Shown in pieces: positions 63,092-64,000 of a DNA stretch of 64,000 nt. Made by a program: the position numbers and the translations under genes. The notes beneath the pieces are model-generated. The model saw nothing but the letters and a program-made list of their open reading frames with translations. It did not search any database and had not been told where the DNA came from. Within the stretch, counting starts at the first letter, position 1. Each line of letters begins with the position of its first letter. The stretch spans positions 1-64,000 of the forward strand of contig NZ_ONZG01000011.1 of the NCBI RefSeq assembly GCF_900302455.1. Direction: 5' to 3'. The DNA is from Falsiruegeria mediterranea M17. Lineage in GTDB: Bacteria > Pseudomonadota > Alphaproteobacteria > Rhodobacterales > Rhodobacteraceae.

Positions 63092-63532
63092 TTACTCAAC
63101 CGTGATGGAGATCACGTCGGACACTACCGGCGTGGAATGGGGCACATGTCCATAGTCACCCAACACCAATTGCAGCGTATGTTGTCCCGGCGACAGGTCG
63201 AGGGTCACTTCGGTTTGGCCGCCGCCGAAGTGCAGATGGTTGTCGTCTGCCGGAATACCGTTTGACAATTCATCTGCACCATCCTCGCCCTCACCCAATG
63301 GCGGGCGGTCGATGAGCAGGTGGTGATGGCCCGTGTTTTCCTTCTCTGTACCCGAAGGTGCCACGCCCATACCGCTGAGGCCAAAGACAACCGTCACGGG
63401 CGAGGAAACGGTGTCCCCATCGGTTAAGTTGGCAAAGTAGACACGTGCGTCGGGGCTGGACGGCGTTTCCCCGCCAGCCCAAGCAGGCGCAGCGAGCAAG
63501 GTCAGTGCCAGAACGGCAGCAAGGTGTTTCAT
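63092..63532 (-). CDS. DUF4399 domain protein, secreted
   Basis: 146 residues. The signal peptide is MKHLAAVLALTLLAAPAWAG. The mature part is a beta-rich domain with NTGHHHLLIDRPPLGEGEDG (about residues 66-85) and NHLHFGGGQTEVTLDL (about 95-110), the His-rich motifs that identify DUF4399. Its biochemical role is unknown; the His cluster may bind metal. It converges with the mttB-family gene, leaving 15 bases between the stops. Confidence 0.88.
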   Translation of the reverse strand: MKHLAAVLALTLLAAPAWAGGETPSSPDARVYFANLTDGDTVSSPVTVVFGLSGMGVAPSGTEKENTGHHHLLIDRPPLGEGEDGADELSNGIPADDNHLHFGGGQTEVTLDLSPGQHTLQLVLGDYGHVPHSTPVVSDVISITVE

Positions 63533-63629
63533 CTATCTCTCTCCTCCAAAATGTCTTTCGACATGTACGAACGATAGCACAGCGGGCCTGGTTTTCGAAT
63601 TTGGCCGTGTCAATCGCCGCTGCCCCGTT

Positions 63630-63962
63630 TCATTCCAAGGCGTGTTTTTTGCCATGTGGCGTGGAAACACATTTCACCCAGGTGCGATCCTCGCGCAGTA
63701 GGAACTTCTCCCGTTGCGCAAATTCACAGTTCTCCTGACCCAAAGGATCCGCCGCCAAGCGCAATCGATAAGCCTCGTACTCGGCCAGGTTGGGGATGTT
63801 GTAGACCCCGTAAGCCAAGGTGGATGACCCCTCGTGCGGAGCGAAATAGCCAATCAGATCTGCGCCGCATCTGGGAATGGCCTGCCCCCAGTTGCGTGCA
63901 TATTCAGCGAACTGCTCGGTCTTTGTCGGGTCGATGTGGTAGCGAATGAAACATGTCAGCAT
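63630..63962 (-). CDS. NIPSNAP family protein
   Basis: 110 residues, a single ferredoxin-like domain of the NIPSNAP family. The start MLTCFIRYHIDPTKTEQFAE and the central GYFAPHEGSSTLAYGVYNIP (about 51-70) are typical, as is the YEAYRLRLAADP segment near 75. The function of bacterial NIPSNAPs is unclear; some bind small ligands. The ATG at 63962 follows AGGAG, which decides it over the longer frame starting at 63998. The next gene on this side is beyond the window. Confidence 0.85.
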   Translation of the reverse strand: MLTCFIRYHIDPTKTEQFAEYARNWGQAIPRCGADLIGYFAPHEGSSTLAYGVYNIPNLAEYEAYRLRLAADPLGQENCEFAQREKFLLREDRTWVKCVSTPHGKKHALE

Positions 63963-64000
63963 GTGGATCTCCTGTGTCAGTAGCGTTGGTCTAATCACTT

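Noticed and set aside
63074-63130. TAG stop of the MttB-family gene as a possible pyrrolysine codon
   Set aside because: The protein is complete at this point, with the family C-terminus before it. In archaeal MttB the pyrrolysine is internal, and no Pyl genes are seen here.

Overview
The window looks like chromosome of a marine alphaproteobacterium of the Roseobacter group (Rhodobacteraceae, Ruegeria-like). The grounds are GC-rich coding DNA, the fnrL/hemN pair with a shared FNR box, a TrcR (DUF1013) regulator, an alphaproteobacterial 4.5S RNA, a sulfonate module (tauR, xsc, pta, sulfate exporter, soeABC) and a non-pyrrolysine MttB-type methyltransferase. The species assignment is inference; no 16S gene is present.

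Layout. 1-130: 5' end of a transposase running off the left edge. 0.26-5 kb: GlsB-like membrane protein, FnrL, HemN and an unusual EF-G-like protein. 5.2-10.9 kb: a yejABEF peptide importer on the minus strand. 11-20.9 kb: mostly housekeeping genes (membrane cytochrome c, prephenate dehydratase, NudC, a CpdB-like nucleotidase, 4.5S RNA, RsgA) with a DMT exporter/LysR pair and a TetR/hydrolase pair. 20.9-29.9 kb: a cobalamin riboswitch with a small Cys-rich protein, a tyrosine phosphatase, dnaX-ybaB-recR, TrcR and exported proteins including an RNase T2. 30-31.3 kb: ArsR plus a metal-type permease.

31.6-41.6 kb is the metabolic centre. TauR-like regulator, then Xsc (sulfoacetaldehyde to acetyl phosphate and sulfite), Pta (acetyl phosphate to acetyl-CoA), a YeiH/TauZ-type exporter and SoeABC (cytoplasmic sulfite oxidation to sulfate). 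The carbon goes to acetyl-CoA, sulfite is detoxified while electrons enter the quinone pool, and sulfate leaves the cell. Taurine uptake and deamination genes are not in the window.

41.6-57.7 kb: an ECF41 sigma factor with its carboxymuconolactone-decarboxylase partner and a matching promoter, dapA, a lytic transglycosylase, a split version of MnmC (MnmD plus a divergent FAD oxidoreductase), and a string of small regulator/enzyme pairs (dihydrofolate reductase-like/TetR, WYL regulator, Ada-like, MarR/isochorismatase), then nth and an adenosine-kinase-type pfkB gene. 57.8-64 kb: a gene-poor stretch, rppH, fadH, an mttB-family gene, DUF4399 and NIPSNAP proteins.

The most unusual feature is a family of about 200-bp palindromic intergenic repeats: three full-length copies (4.9, 21.6 and 48.7 kb) and two partial ones (57.7 and 59.2 kb). 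Flanking blocks are conserved, while one hairpin changes its sequence from copy to copy and stays base-paired. Copies A to D all lie between gene 3' ends. No CRISPR array, prophage, tRNA or tmRNA was recognised.
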